Shown here: positions 19,016-27,894 of the stretch, piece after piece
Layout of the letters: every line of letters begins with the position of its first letter
Position numbering within the stretch: position 1 is the first letter of the stretch
Origin: Synechococcus sp. BSA11S
GTDB lineage: Bacteria; Cyanobacteriota; Cyanobacteriia; PCC-6307; Cyanobiaceae
NCBI RefSeq assembly: GCF_014224355.1
Contig: NZ_VNWP01000007.1
Coordinates: 1 to 64,000, forward strand
Direction: 5' to 3'
DNA: 64,000 nt
Translations under genes and position numbers: made by a program
The notes under the pieces: model-generated
Told to the model about the DNA's origin: nothing
The model's input: only the letters and a program-made list of their open reading frames with translations
The model's database searches: none

Positions 19016-21045
19016 TGGATCCAGTCGCCGCCGCTGCGCCAGGTCTGTTGATCGCCGATCGCTACCGCCTCGAGGCGGAGCTGAGCCGTGGCCCCCAGGG
19101 GGTGCTCTGGCGCGCCAGCGATCAGCTGGCCGGTGGTGCCCTGATGGCTCTGCGGCAGCTGGGCCCTGACCAGGATCAGCCGCACTGGCGGCAGCTCTGG
19201 AGCCGCCTGCAGGGGGTGCTGCATCCCCAGATCCCCCGCTTCGGCGAGGCCATCCCCCGGGGGGACGAGCTCTGGCTGGTGCGCGAATGGCAGGGGGGAC
19301 CGACCTACGCCGAGCTGCTGACGGCACGGCGGGAGCGTCAGCTGGTCTTCGGGGCGGGAGAGGTGCTGCTGCTGGTGCGGCAAATGCTGCCGGTGCTGGC
19401 CGCCCTCCATGGCCAGGACCTGGTGCATGGCGATCTGAGCCCGGCCAATCTGCTGCGTCGGGATCGCGACGGTCTGCCGGTCCTGCTCGATTTCGGCCTG
19501 GTGCGCGATGGTGCCGGCGGGGCGTCGGCGGCAGGGGCCACGCCCGGCTATGCGCCGGCGGAGCTGGGCCGCGGTGAGCCCATTCAGCCCTGGATGGATC
19601 TTCACGCCCTGGGGGTCGTGGCCCTGGTGCTGCTCACGGGCGAAGACCCCGCGGCCCTGCTGGATCCCACCACCCTCGCCTGGACCTGGCCGTCCCCCGA
19701 CCAGCTCGATCCGTCCCTGCGCAGCCTGCTGGAGCGCCTGCTGAGCTCCGATCCGAGCCAGCGCTTCGTTTCGGCCTCCCAGGCGCTGGAGGCCTTTCAG
19801 CAGTTGCCGATGCCCGAGAGCCTCGGACCCGTGGCCAGGGCCGATCGCACCGTCGCGCTGGTGCCTCCGGACGCGCCGGCCGGGTCCGCCGATCCTGACC
19901 CGGTCGCGGCCCCTGAGCCCCCCGCCCCGCCACCATCTCCCGTTGTTCTGCGCAGTCGCCAACAGGTCAAGGAGGAGGCCGTGGAAGGCCGCCTCTGGCC
20001 GCTGGTGCTGGCCCTGGTGATCTCGGCCGTGGTGGGCATCACCCTGGGCTGGTGGTTGCTGGGTCGCGACCAGGCCCCGAGCGAGGAGGTCAGGGAGCCG
20101 CCCGAGCGCCCACTCACCGCCAGCCTGCCGCCAGGGGAAGTGGATCAGCGTCAGGAGCTGCTCAACCGCCTGCGGGCCCTGCAGGTCGACCGGGGCTGGT
20201 TCATCGGCCTCGTGGACGCCAGTCTGATGGCCCAGTTCCCCGAGCGGGGCGGGCGCCTGCCGTCTGATGCGCTCGAGGACGCGCCCCTGCGCAGGGTCTG
20301 GAGCGAACTGGCGGAAGAATGGCTCGCCCGGGTGGAGCAGTTGCCGATCCCCGTGCGGCGCAAGCTCGGCAGCTTCAGTGGCTCCGCCTGGGAAGGGCAG
20401 CAGCGGCGGCTCGCCGCCCAGGGGCTGAGTGCCCCCGTGTTGCGCCAGCTGGTCTCCGGCAATGCCCAGGCCTTGCTCCCCGGGCGCGCCAGCATGGACA
20501 TGCCAGCCGAGCCGTTCCGACAGCTCTGGTATGCCGCCGCCGAGCAGACCCTGGAGAACCTGCGCGTCGAGCCGATCCAGGCCCCCTCCGGCCAGGCCCG
20601 GGTCCAGTCGGCTGAACTCAATGCCAATGGTGCCAGGGTGTTCCCGATCCGGATCCCCCGGGGTCACCAGCTGGTGCTGGGAGTCAACGGCTCTCCGCTG
20701 ATCCAGATGAGCGTCCACGACGCCCAGGGGAATCTGCTCGAGCCCAAGGGACCCCTGCGGGTGGTGAGCCTGGGCGCAGTGCCTGGGGATCAGGTCCAGC
20801 TGCTGATCAGCAACGAAGGGGTGGCCCCTGCCTTCATCACCCTGTCCCTGAGGGCTGATCCGCCCCCGCGCGCTCCCACCCCCGTGGAGCCCGACGAGCC
20901 CCCCGGGGTCCAGCAGCCCGAGCCACCTGAAGACCCACCAGCGAGCCAGCAGCCGTCTCCTCCCCCCACGCCCGAGGCCCGGCCTCGGTCCCCCCGGACG
21001 GCGCCGCCACCGCCGCAGGAGTCAGGATCGCCCCAGGCCCGCTGA
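19015..21045 (+). CDS. Membrane-anchored Ser/Thr protein kinase-like protein
   Basis: 676 aa. A protein-kinase domain at about residues 12-265 shows a weak glycine loop (LSRGPQGVLW), HGDLSPANLL with catalytic-loop Asp140 and Asn145, DFG at 159-161 and YAPAE at 179-183. The VAIK lysine position reads MALRQL, with Arg47 instead of Lys, and the helix-C glutamate is not obvious, so activity is uncertain. A single membrane helix lies at about 328-350, followed by an extracytoplasmic alpha/beta region. The tail (about 615-676) is very proline-rich. It starts inside the cysteine synthase stop (TGATG). Target unknown. Confidence 0.83.
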   Translation: MDPVAAAAPGLLIADRYRLEAELSRGPQGVLWRASDQLAGGALMALRQLGPDQDQPHWRQLWSRLQGVLHPQIPRFGEAIPRGDELWLVREWQGGPTYAELLTARRERQLVFGAGEVLLLVRQMLPVLAALHGQDLVHGDLSPANLLRRDRDGLPVLLDFGLVRDGAGGASAAGATPGYAPAELGRGEPIQPWMDLHALGVVALVLLTGEDPAALLDPTTLAWTWPSPDQLDPSLRSLLERLLSSDPSQRFVSASQALEAFQQLPMPESLGPVARADRTVALVPPDAPAGSADPDPVAAPEPPAPPPSPVVLRSRQQVKEEAVEGRLWPLVLALVISAVVGITLGWWLLGRDQAPSEEVREPPERPLTASLPPGEVDQRQELLNRLRALQVDRGWFIGLVDASLMAQFPERGGRLPSDALEDAPLRRVWSELAEEWLARVEQLPIPVRRKLGSFSGSAWEGQQRRLAAQGLSAPVLRQLVSGNAQALLPGRASMDMPAEPFRQLWYAAAEQTLENLRVEPIQAPSGQARVQSAELNANGARVFPIRIPRGHQLVLGVNGSPLIQMSVHDAQGNLLEPKGPLRVVSLGAVPGDQVQLLISNEGVAPAFITLSLRADPPPRAPTPVEPDEPPGVQQPEPPEDPPASQQPSPPPTPEARPRSPRTAPPPPQESGSPQAR

Positions 21046-21084
21046 GGGTCGCTTCAGAATGCGGGACCAAGCCACAGCTCTGCG

Positions 21085-21816
21085 TTGCCCGGCGCCACCC
21101 CCTTGCCATCCGTCCCTGTAGTCCTGGATCCGGCCCTCGCGGCACCGTTGGCTGTGGCCCTGCTCTCCGGTGGGCTCGATTCGGCCACGGCCGCGGCCCT
21201 GGCGATCGAGGCGGGCTTTCGGGTGATCGGACTCTCCTTCGATTACGGCCAGCGCCATCGTCAGGAACTGGAGGCCGCCGCCGCCCTCGCCCGCGACCTG
21301 GGCCTGCTCGAGCACCACACCATCGCCGTGAATCTGGCCGCCTGGGGTGGCTCGGCCCTCACCGATCCGGGCATTGCGCTGCCCGCCGCCGGGGTGGTCG
21401 AGGGGGTGATCCCCCCCACCTACGTGCCCTGCCGCAACACGGTGTTCATCGCCCTGGGGCTCAGCCTGGCGGAGGCCCGGGGGGCTTCCCGGCTGGTGCT
21501 GGGCGTGAATGCGGTGGATTATTCCGGCTATCCCGATTGCCGCCCCGATTACCTGGCTGCGTACCAGCGCCTGGCGGATCTGGGCAGCAAGGCCGGACGG
21601 GAAGGCCATGGAACCCAGCTCTGGGCGCCCCTGGTGAGCTGGAGCAAGACCCGGATCGTGCAGGAGGCCCTGCGGCTGCAGCTGCCGATCGCGCGCACCT
21701 GGAGTTGTTACGCCGGAGGTGAGGCTCCGTGCGGACGCTGCGACAGCTGCCGCATCCGCGATGCCGCCCTGCGTGAGGCCGGCCGCCCCGACCTGGCCAG
21801 CCGCGGCCCTGGATGA
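21085..21816 (+). CDS. queC: 7-cyano-7-deazaguanine synthase QueC
   Basis: Converts 7-carboxy-7-deazaguanine to preQ0 with ATP and ammonia, in queuosine biosynthesis. The PP-loop reads [25 protein letters not shown] follows, and the zinc site is the cysteine cluster [15 protein letters not shown] near the C-terminus. Length is 243 aa from a TTG at 21085; a second TTG at 21103 would also work. The stop overlaps the pabB start as ATGA. Confidence 0.94.
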   Translation: MPGATPLPSVPVVLDPALAAPLAVALLSGGLDSATAAALAIEAGFRVIGLSFDYGQRHRQELEAAAALARDLGLLEHHTIAVNLAAWGGSALTDPGIALPAAGVVEGVIPPTYVPCRNTVFIALGLSLAEARGASRLVLGVNAVDYSGYPDCRPDYLAAYQRLADLGSKAGREGHGTQLWAPLVSWSKTRIVQEALRLQLPIARTWSCYAGGEAPCGRCDSCRIRDAALREAGRPDLASRGPG

Positions 21817-23150
21817 GCCCCGAGCGTCTGATCCGGCCCCTGCCGTGGCGGCAGCCCTGGCCCCTGGTGAACCGGCTGGCGCAGCACCGGGGCCTGGAGG
21901 GTCTGGTCTGGCTGGATGGGGATGGCACAGCCCTGGGGCGCACCTCGACCCTGGCCCTGGCGCCCCTGGAGCAGGTGGAGTGCCGGGGCCTGCCCGCCGA
22001 GGCGGGGGCCGCCGATCCCTTCAAAGCCCTGCGGCGGATGCTGGGGGCCGGCGGGGTGTGGCTGGGTTGGCTGGGCTATGAGGCGGGTGCCTGGGTGGAG
22101 CCGGCCGCCCATTGGCGCGCGCCGGACACCGCCACCCTCTGGGCAGCTCGTTATGACCCGCTGCTGCGCTTTGATCTGCTCGAGCGGCGTCTCTGGCTGG
22201 AGGGAGAGGACCCCGGGCGGCTGAGCGCCATGGAGAGCTTGATCGAGTCCTGCCCCGCAGCCTCAGACGCGGAGCAGGCCGGCGCGCTGCCGCCGAGCCA
22301 GGGTCTGCCGCCCGGGCGCTGGCACTGGCACACCAGCCCGGAGGCCTTTGCCAGCCAGGTGGCGGCCCTGCAGGAGCGGATCGCCGCAGGTGACCTGTTC
22401 CAGGCCAACCTCACGGCCTGCCGCGAACGGCAGCTGCCCCGGCCGGTCTCACCCCTGGAGCTCTACGGCCGGCTCAGGCGCCATTGCCCCGCCCCCTTCG
22501 GTGGGGTGGCGATCGCCTCGCTCGGAGAAGCAGGCGAGGCCGTGCTCTCCGCCTCGCCTGAGCGCTTCCTGCAGCTGCTGGGCGGTGGTCGGGTGGAGAC
22601 ACGCCCGATCAAGGGCACCCGTCCGCGCCACCCCGGGGCGGAGGCCGATGCCGCCGCTGCCGCCGACCTGATCACCAGCCCCAAGGACCGGGCCGAGAAC
22701 GTGATGATCGTCGATCTGCTGCGCAACGACCTCGGTCGGGTCTGCCGCAGCGGCTCGATCAAGGTGCCGCAGCTGCTGGGGCTGGAGAGCTACCGGCAGG
22801 TGCACCACCTCACCTCCGTGGTGGAGGGACGGCTGCGCCCCGAGGCCGATCTGGTGGATCTGCTGAGGGCCTGCTGGCCCGGCGGATCGATCACCGGGGC
22901 TCCGAAGCTGCGCGCCTGCCAGCGCCTGAGCGCCCTGGAGCCCGTGCCCCGGGGCCCCTACTGCGGCTCCCTGTTCCTGCTCGAGGCCGATGGCCGTTTC
23001 GACAGCAACATCCTGATCCGCAGCCTGATGCTTCGGGGTCAGCGCCTGCGCGCCCATGCCGGCTGCGGCATCGTGGCCGATTCCAGCCCTGCCGCCGAGG
23101 CCGAGGAACTGGCCTGGAAGCTGGACCCCTTGATCGAGGCCCTGGGCTGA
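21813..23150 (+). CDS. pabB: Aminodeoxychorismate synthase component I (PabB)
   Basis: Chorismate-binding enzyme of 445 aa making 4-amino-4-deoxychorismate for p-aminobenzoate and folate. The motif [10 protein letters not shown] carries Lys267, the residue that marks PabB-type enzymes against anthranilate synthase. Other blocks are [37 protein letters not shown] and [11 protein letters not shown]. No glutaminase (PabA) domain is fused. Translation is coupled to queC by a 4-nt overlap, and pabC follows with no gap. Confidence 0.92.
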   Translation: MSPERLIRPLPWRQPWPLVNRLAQHRGLEGLVWLDGDGTALGRTSTLALAPLEQVECRGLPAEAGAADPFKALRRMLGAGGVWLGWLGYEAGAWVEPAAHWRAPDTATLWAARYDPLLRFDLLERRLWLEGEDPGRLSAMESLIESCPAASDAEQAGALPPSQGLPPGRWHWHTSPEAFASQVAALQERIAAGDLFQANLTACRERQLPRPVSPLELYGRLRRHCPAPFGGVAIASLGEAGEAVLSASPERFLQLLGGGRVETRPIKGTRPRHPGAEADAAAAADLITSPKDRAENVMIVDLLRNDLGRVCRSGSIKVPQLLGLESYRQVHHLTSVVEGRLRPEADLVDLLRACWPGGSITGAPKLRACQRLSALEPVPRGPYCGSLFLLEADGRFDSNILIRSLMLRGQRLRAHAGCGIVADSSPAAEAEELAWKLDPLIEALG

Positions 23151-23996
23151 ATGGAGAGGAATCCGATCCAGCCGCCTGCCGCCCCGATCGCCTGGATCGA
23201 TGGACCTGACGGAGGGCGCTGGGGTGCTCCGGCCAGGCTGGCGGTGCCCCTCTCGGATCGTGGCCTGGGACTGGCCGATGGGCTGTTCGAAACGGTGCTG
23301 GTGGAGGGGGGGCGCCCCCGCTTGCTGGCGGAGCACCTCCAGCGCTGGCGGCGTGGCGCGGCCCTGCTGCGACTGCAGCCCCCACCGGAGCTGGAGCGGG
23401 TGGAGGCCCTGGCCTGCGGGGCCATCGAGCGCAGCGGCATCCGCTGCGGGGCCCTGCGCCTCAACTGGAGCCGGGGCGACGGTGGCCGCGGCCTCGATCC
23501 CCCCGCCGGGGGAGGCCGCTTCTGGTTGCAGCTCAGCCCCGCCCAGCCTGAATTCGCGTCGGTCTCGGTGATGGTCAGCCGCCTCGAGCGGCGCAATGCC
23601 GCAAGCCGGCTCAGCTCCTGCAAGAGCTTTGCCTATGGCGCCTCGGTGCTGGCGAGGCTGGAGGCGCGCGCGGCAGGTCAGGACGAGGCGCTGCTCGAGA
23701 GCACGGCCGGTGGCCTCTGCTGTGCCACCAGCGCCAACCTGCTGGTGCGCCATTCCCGGGGCTGGTGGACCCCGTCGCTGGCCAGTGGCTGCCTGCCCGG
23801 GGTGATGCGGGCGAGAGCCCTCGACCTGGGGCTGGCCCAGGAAGCGGAGGCTCCGCTTGAGGCCCCGCAGTTACGGCACGGCGCCCTGCTGCTCAACAGC
23901 CTCGGTTGCCGCCCGATTGGGGCCCTCGAGGGGGAGGCGCTGCCGGTCTGGCCCGAGCCGGAACGGTTGTGGCGCCGGTTGCTCGGGGAGAACTGA
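23151..23996 (+). CDS. pabC: Aminodeoxychorismate lyase / class IV aminotransferase (PabC-like)
   Basis: Fold-type IV PLP enzyme of 281 aa. PLP lysine is Lys158 in SSCKSFAYG; the N-terminal block is LSDRGLGLADGLFETV. In this context it should release pyruvate from aminodeoxychorismate to give p-aminobenzoate. The ATG follows the pabB stop directly. Branched-chain or D-amino-acid transaminases share the fold, so the call relies partly on the pabB neighbour. Confidence 0.87.
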   Translation: MERNPIQPPAAPIAWIDGPDGGRWGAPARLAVPLSDRGLGLADGLFETVLVEGGRPRLLAEHLQRWRRGAALLRLQPPPELERVEALACGAIERSGIRCGALRLNWSRGDGGRGLDPPAGGGRFWLQLSPAQPEFASVSVMVSRLERRNAASRLSSCKSFAYGASVLARLEARAAGQDEALLESTAGGLCCATSANLLVRHSRGWWTPSLASGCLPGVMRARALDLGLAQEAEAPLEAPQLRHGALLLNSLGCRPIGALEGEALPVWPEPERLWRRLLGEN

Positions 23997-24047
23997 TCCA
24001 ACCCCCCTTGGCCGCAGGCAGTTGTCATAGCGTCTGGAAATCAGCGG

Positions 24048-24548
24048 ATGAGCAGCGTGAGGAGGGTCGAGGCGGCAGGGGTGAGCCCCTGGCTGGTGTT
24101 GCTGCTGGCGGGGCTCTCGGCCTGCGGCGGGCCGAAGGAGGTGGCCGTCCAGAACGCCCGCCTGGGTGATCCGCTGGTGGAAGCGGACGGTACCCGGGTG
24201 GAGCTGGCCCAGACCTTCCGCCCCGGGGTGTCCAACGGCCTCTACAAGGGCGCCGTGCGTCTGCACGGGCCTGGTCAGCCGGCCGAAGGAAGCCTGCATG
24301 CCCTCAACGCGGTCTGCAGCCTCGAGGACACCCCTGGCTGGCCCCCCTACGACAATCTCTATGGCTACCCCATCGAGAAAGTGGCTGAGGCCCGTGAGCT
24401 GAGCGGCAAAAGTCGCTGGCAGATTCTTTATCACTTCGATGGGCGCATCGAGGGCAGTGGCGATCTTGAGCCTCAGGCCTGGACAGCTCGCCTCCGGGAC
24501 AACCTCTGCCGCCGTGGTGATTTCGATGACAGCACGGCCCGCCAGTGA
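24048..24548 (+). CDS. Hypothetical lipoprotein (166 aa)
   Basis: N-terminal signal with a hydrophobic stretch and a lipobox LLAGLSAC (Cys at about residue 26), so probably exported and lipidated. The mature part has three further cysteines and a soluble alpha/beta look (DNLYGYPIEKVAEAREL, RWQILYHFDGRIEGSGDLEP). No family recognised. It lies between pabC and fmdA on the same strand, without tight spacing. Confidence 0.65.
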   Translation: MSSVRRVEAAGVSPWLVLLLAGLSACGGPKEVAVQNARLGDPLVEADGTRVELAQTFRPGVSNGLYKGAVRLHGPGQPAEGSLHALNAVCSLEDTPGWPPYDNLYGYPIEKVAEARELSGKSRWQILYHFDGRIEGSGDLEPQAWTARLRDNLCRRGDFDDSTARQ

Positions 24549-24572
24549 CCGGGTCGCCCAGCGCAGCGTCCA

Positions 24573-24614
24573 GTAGCCGATGACACTGCTTCCCTCGGGG
24601 GGCTCGCGTTGGAT
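24573..24614 (+). promoter_or_regulatory. Candidate NtcA-type promoter of fmdA (weak)
   Basis: GTA-N8-CAC (24573-24586) departs by one transition from the NtcA consensus GTA-N8-TAC. It is followed exactly 22 nt later by TTGGAT (24609-24614), one mismatch from the TAN3T -10 of NtcA-activated promoters. The predicted transcript would start near 24621, about 27 nt before the ATG. The same layout occurs before urtA, ureE and the guanidine operon. Confidence 0.4.
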
Positions 24615-24647
24615 GTGGGTGAAAAACGCACAGAAGCCCTTCATTCG

Positions 24648-25853
24648 ATGCCGAAAACGCTTTTCAAGGTTGATCTCACCAAGCCGATGGACCAGCAGGA
24701 GATGCCGGGACATAACCGTTGGCATCCCGACATCCCAGCCGTGGTTTCAGTCAATCCCGGGGATGTGTTCCGGATCGAATGCAAAGACTGGACCGATGGC
24801 CAGATCAAGGACAACGATGATCCTCAGGATATCGCCGATGTGAATCTTGAAGTCGTCCATGTCCTGAGTGGGCCGGTCTGGGTGAACGGAGCTCAGCCTG
24901 GCGACATTCTGGTGGTGGATATTCTCGATGTCGGGGCCCTCCAGGGAGACGAATGGGGATTCACCGGCATCTTCGCCAAGGAGAATGGCGGGGGCTTCCT
25001 CACGGATCACTACCCCAAGGCGGCCAAGGCCATCTGGGATTTCGAGGGGATCTACACCAGCTCCAGGCACATCCCCGGGGTCCGTTTCGCCGGCATCACC
25101 CACCCCGGCCTGATCGGCTGTGCCCCATCCCACGAGCTGCTGCGGGAGTGGAACCGCCGTGAAACCGAGCTGGTGAACACCGCCCCCGACCGCCGCACCT
25201 ACGGCGCCGGCCTCTCAGGCAGTGAGCCTGTGCTGGCGGCCCTGCCCAACCCCAACAGTGCCATCCTGGGCACCCTGCCCAGCGCTGACTTCGATCGCGT
25301 CGCCAAGGAGGCGGCCCGCACAGTGCCCCCCCGGGAGCACGGCGGCAACTGCGACATCAAGAACCTCACCAAGGGCACCCGGATTTACTTCCCGGTGTAT
25401 GTGGAGGGCGCCAAGCTCTCGATGGGAGACATCCACTTCTCCCAGGGAGATGGTGAGATCTCCTTCTGCGGGGCCATTGAGATGTCGGGCTATCTCGATC
25501 TCCATGTGGAGATCATCAAGGGTGGCATGGAGAAATATGGGATGGTCAATCCCATGTTCAAGACCAGCCCGGTTGAGCCCCATTTCACCGATTATCTCGT
25601 GTTCGAGGGCATTTCGGTGGATGAGTTTGAAGGTAAGCAGCACTACATGGATGTGCACATCGCTTACCGGAGGGCCTGCCTGAACGCCATTGAATACCTC
25701 AAGAAATTCGGCTACACCGGTGAGCAGGCTTATCTGCTGTTGAGTTGTGCACCGGTGGAGGGAAGAATCAGCGGAATCGTTGACATTCCCAATGCCTGCT
25801 GCACGCTGGCCATACCCACCTCCATCTTCGACAAGGACATCCTTCCCTGTTGA
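24648..25853 (+). CDS. fmdA: Formamidase / acetamidase FmdA
   Basis: Amidohydrolase of the FmdA_AmdA family, 401 aa, releasing ammonia from formamide or short-chain amides. Family blocks seen are MPGHNRWHPDIPAVVSVNPG near the N-terminus, NGAQPGDILVVDILDV, HPGLIGCAPSHELL, GGNCDIKNLTKGTRIYFPV and SMGDIHFSQGDGE. The ATG at 24648 is preferred over the TTG at 24611 region for its normal family N-terminus. fmdB follows after 85 bp, and the urea transport genes converge on it. This context argues for nitrogen scavenging. Confidence 0.93.
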   Translation: MPKTLFKVDLTKPMDQQEMPGHNRWHPDIPAVVSVNPGDVFRIECKDWTDGQIKDNDDPQDIADVNLEVVHVLSGPVWVNGAQPGDILVVDILDVGALQGDEWGFTGIFAKENGGGFLTDHYPKAAKAIWDFEGIYTSSRHIPGVRFAGITHPGLIGCAPSHELLREWNRRETELVNTAPDRRTYGAGLSGSEPVLAALPNPNSAILGTLPSADFDRVAKEAARTVPPREHGGNCDIKNLTKGTRIYFPVYVEGAKLSMGDIHFSQGDGEISFCGAIEMSGYLDLHVEIIKGGMEKYGMVNPMFKTSPVEPHFTDYLVFEGISVDEFEGKQHYMDVHIAYRRACLNAIEYLKKFGYTGEQAYLLLSCAPVEGRISGIVDIPNACCTLAIPTSIFDKDILPC

Positions 25854-25938
25854 GACCGCTGCATTGACACCTGATGGATGGATCTGCTTCGGCAGGTCCA
25901 TTTTTCTTGTTCTTCTCCTTGATCAGAGCGTACCGACG

Positions 25939-26214
25939 ATGCCTGTTTATGAATTCCGTTGCAGCAGCGGCTGCGAGAACTACGAAGTGTGGCGCAGCAT
26001 TGATGCACGCCAAGTGGGCACCGAATGCCCCCAGTGCGGGGATCCCGGCAGCCGGATCTTCAGTCCTCCAATGACCTTGACCGGTCCCCTGCGCCTCAAG
26101 CAGGAGGAGAAGGGCCCCAGGTTGGTGAGTCGCTCGAAATCCCAGGAGCCATCCCAGAAGCCCCGGTTGAAAGAGAGCGGCACCAGGCCCTGGATGGTCA
26201 CCAGGGGCTGCTGA
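25939..26214 (+). CDS. fmdB: FmdB-type zinc-ribbon protein
   Basis: 91-aa protein beginning MPVYEFRCSSGCENYEVW, the FmdB/CxxC regulatory-domain pattern, with a second pair CPQC a few residues on. The first pair is Cys-x3-Cys rather than the usual Cys-x2-Cys. The rest is short, basic and disordered-looking. FmdB was named for a possible regulatory role in formamidase expression, but its action is not established. The ATG at 25939 is chosen over a much longer in-frame extension into fmdA. Confidence 0.85.
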   Translation: MPVYEFRCSSGCENYEVWRSIDARQVGTECPQCGDPGSRIFSPPMTLTGPLRLKQEEKGPRLVSRSKSQEPSQKPRLKESGTRPWMVTRGC

Positions 26215-26254
26215 AATGAGGCTGCTGTGCCAGTATTCGGCTCAGCCTTGCCCC

Positions 26255-26971
26255 TCAGACAGTCAGGAATTCCTCCACCACAGCGTCGGAGAGTTGTTCG
26301 GTGGGGCCGCTGGAGACGATCCCGCCACGTTGCATCGCGTAGTAGTAGTTGGATTGGCGCACGAAGTGCAGGTGCTGCTCCACCAGCAGCACACTGATTC
26401 CGGTTTCCTTCATGATCCGCTGCACCGCCCGCTCGATGTCCATGATGATTGAGGGTTGAATCCCTTCGGTGGGCTCATCAAGCAGCAACAGTTTCGGCTT
26501 GCCGACCAAAGCTCGAGCAATCGCCAGTTGTTGCTGCTGGCCGCCGCTGAGATCCCCACCTTTGCGGTCCAGAAATTTCTCGAGAATCGGAAAGAGCTCA
26601 TAGACCAGAGGGTCGATGTGACGATTCTTGCCGAGACCGCCGGGCAGGGCTTCCATGCCCAGCAACAGATTCTCCTTGACCGTGACCTGGGGAATGATGT
26701 CACGCCCCTGGGAGACATAGCCAATGCCGGCCCGGGCCCGGCGATAGGGAGGCTCCGTGCTCAGGGTTTTGTCACCGTAGTGAACGGTACCGGATCGCTG
26801 CTGAAGCAAGCCGATGATCGTTTTGAGAAAGGTTGTCTTGCCTACGCCGTTTCGGCCGATCAGGCAGACCATTTCCCCTTCGGGAACCGAGAGATCCACA
26901 TCACGAAGAATGTGACTTTGTCCGTAGTACACATTCAGATCGGAAACCTGAAGGATGGGTTGGGAACTCAT
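26255..26971 (-). CDS. urtE: Urea ABC transporter ATP-binding protein UrtE
   Basis: ABC ATPase, LivF-like, 238 aa. Walker A is GRNGVGKTTF, the signature is LSGGQQQQLAIARAL, and Walker B is LLLLDEPTEGI with a switch histidine in VEQHLHF. Forms the ATPase pair with UrtD and energises urea uptake at the inner membrane. It is last of the urtABCDE run. Confidence 0.95.
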   Translation of the reverse strand: MSSQPILQVSDLNVYYGQSHILRDVDLSVPEGEMVCLIGRNGVGKTTFLKTIIGLLQQRSGTVHYGDKTLSTEPPYRRARAGIGYVSQGRDIIPQVTVKENLLLGMEALPGGLGKNRHIDPLVYELFPILEKFLDRKGGDLSGGQQQQLAIARALVGKPKLLLLDEPTEGIQPSIIMDIERAVQRIMKETGISVLLVEQHLHFVRQSNYYYAMQRGGIVSSGPTEQLSDAVVEEFLTV

Positions 26972-27085
26972 GACTCTTGGCTGCGCCTCGGGTTGGGATG
27001 GTGTTGAAGGAAATCAGTGACGATGACTGGGTGCGGAGACTCTGGGGCTGATTTGGGGCTGACTGACGGCAGCCGTGGCGGTGAA

Positions 27086-27835
27086 TCAGTCGGAATCGGC
27101 TTGCCCCAGATACACTTCAATGACGCGCGGGTCCTGCTTGACCTTCTCCAGAGGCCCCTCAGTCAGGAGCTGACCCTGATGGAGAACGGTGACGGGGGCT
27201 TTGAGGTCCCGGATGAATTCCATGTCGTGCTCGATCACCACCACGGTGTGATCGCCGGCCAGGGATTTGATCAACTCGGCGGTGCGTACGGTTTCCTCAT
27301 CGGTCAGGCCGGCCACCGGTTCATCGAGCAGCAGCACTTCCGGCGACTGGGCCACCAGCATGGCAATGGCCAGCCACTGTTTCTGGCCATGGGAGAGGGA
27401 ACCGGCTTTGGTGGTGGCGAAGGGGGAGAGCCCCACGTAATTCATCAGGCGCTGCACCTCATCCTTGGCGGAGACGGGCAGCCGGTCCACCAGCAGGTTG
27501 AAGGCACTCTTGTGGGGTGAGGCCGACAACTCCAGATTGCGCTGGACGGTCAGGTTCTCAAAGACACGGGGAGTCTGGAATTTGCGGCCGATGCCCTCTC
27601 TGGAGATCCTCTGCTCGGAGAGGCCCACCAGCGAATGGCCCTTGAAGGTGACCGTTCCCTTGGTGGGGCGCACCTTGCCGGTGATCACGTCCAGGAACGT
27701 GGTCTTGCCGGCTCCGTTCGGGCCGATGATCGACTTGAGTTCCCCTTTGTTGAGGGTGAGACTGAGATCGGTGAGCGCGTAGAAGCCATCGAAGCTCACG
27801 CTCACATCCTTGAGCTCGAGAAGTGGTTGGGTCAT
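27086..27835 (-). CDS. urtD: Urea ABC transporter ATP-binding protein UrtD
   Basis: ABC ATPase, LivG-like, 249 aa: Walker A GPNGAGKTTF, signature LSHGQKQWLAIAMLV, Walker B VLLLDEPVAGLTDEE, and VIEHDMEFI. The LSHGQ signature and VAGLTDEE are typical of UrtD rather than amino-acid LivG. It lies between urtC (59-nt gap) and urtE (114-nt gap). Confidence 0.95.
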   Translation of the reverse strand: MTQPLLELKDVSVSFDGFYALTDLSLTLNKGELKSIIGPNGAGKTTFLDVITGKVRPTKGTVTFKGHSLVGLSEQRISREGIGRKFQTPRVFENLTVQRNLELSASPHKSAFNLLVDRLPVSAKDEVQRLMNYVGLSPFATTKAGSLSHGQKQWLAIAMLVAQSPEVLLLDEPVAGLTDEETVRTAELIKSLAGDHTVVVIEHDMEFIRDLKAPVTVLHQGQLLTEGPLEKVKQDPRVIEVYLGQADSD

Positions 27836-27894
27836 GGACTCTGGCTGGAAAGGATGGGGACAAGCAAGCTCCGGCAGAACGCCAGGCCGTGGTG

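Noticed and set aside
26215-26254. Bidirectional terminator between fmdB and urtE (AGGCTG/CAGCCT)
   Set aside because: Only a 6-bp stem with an 18-nt loop and no U-run on either side.
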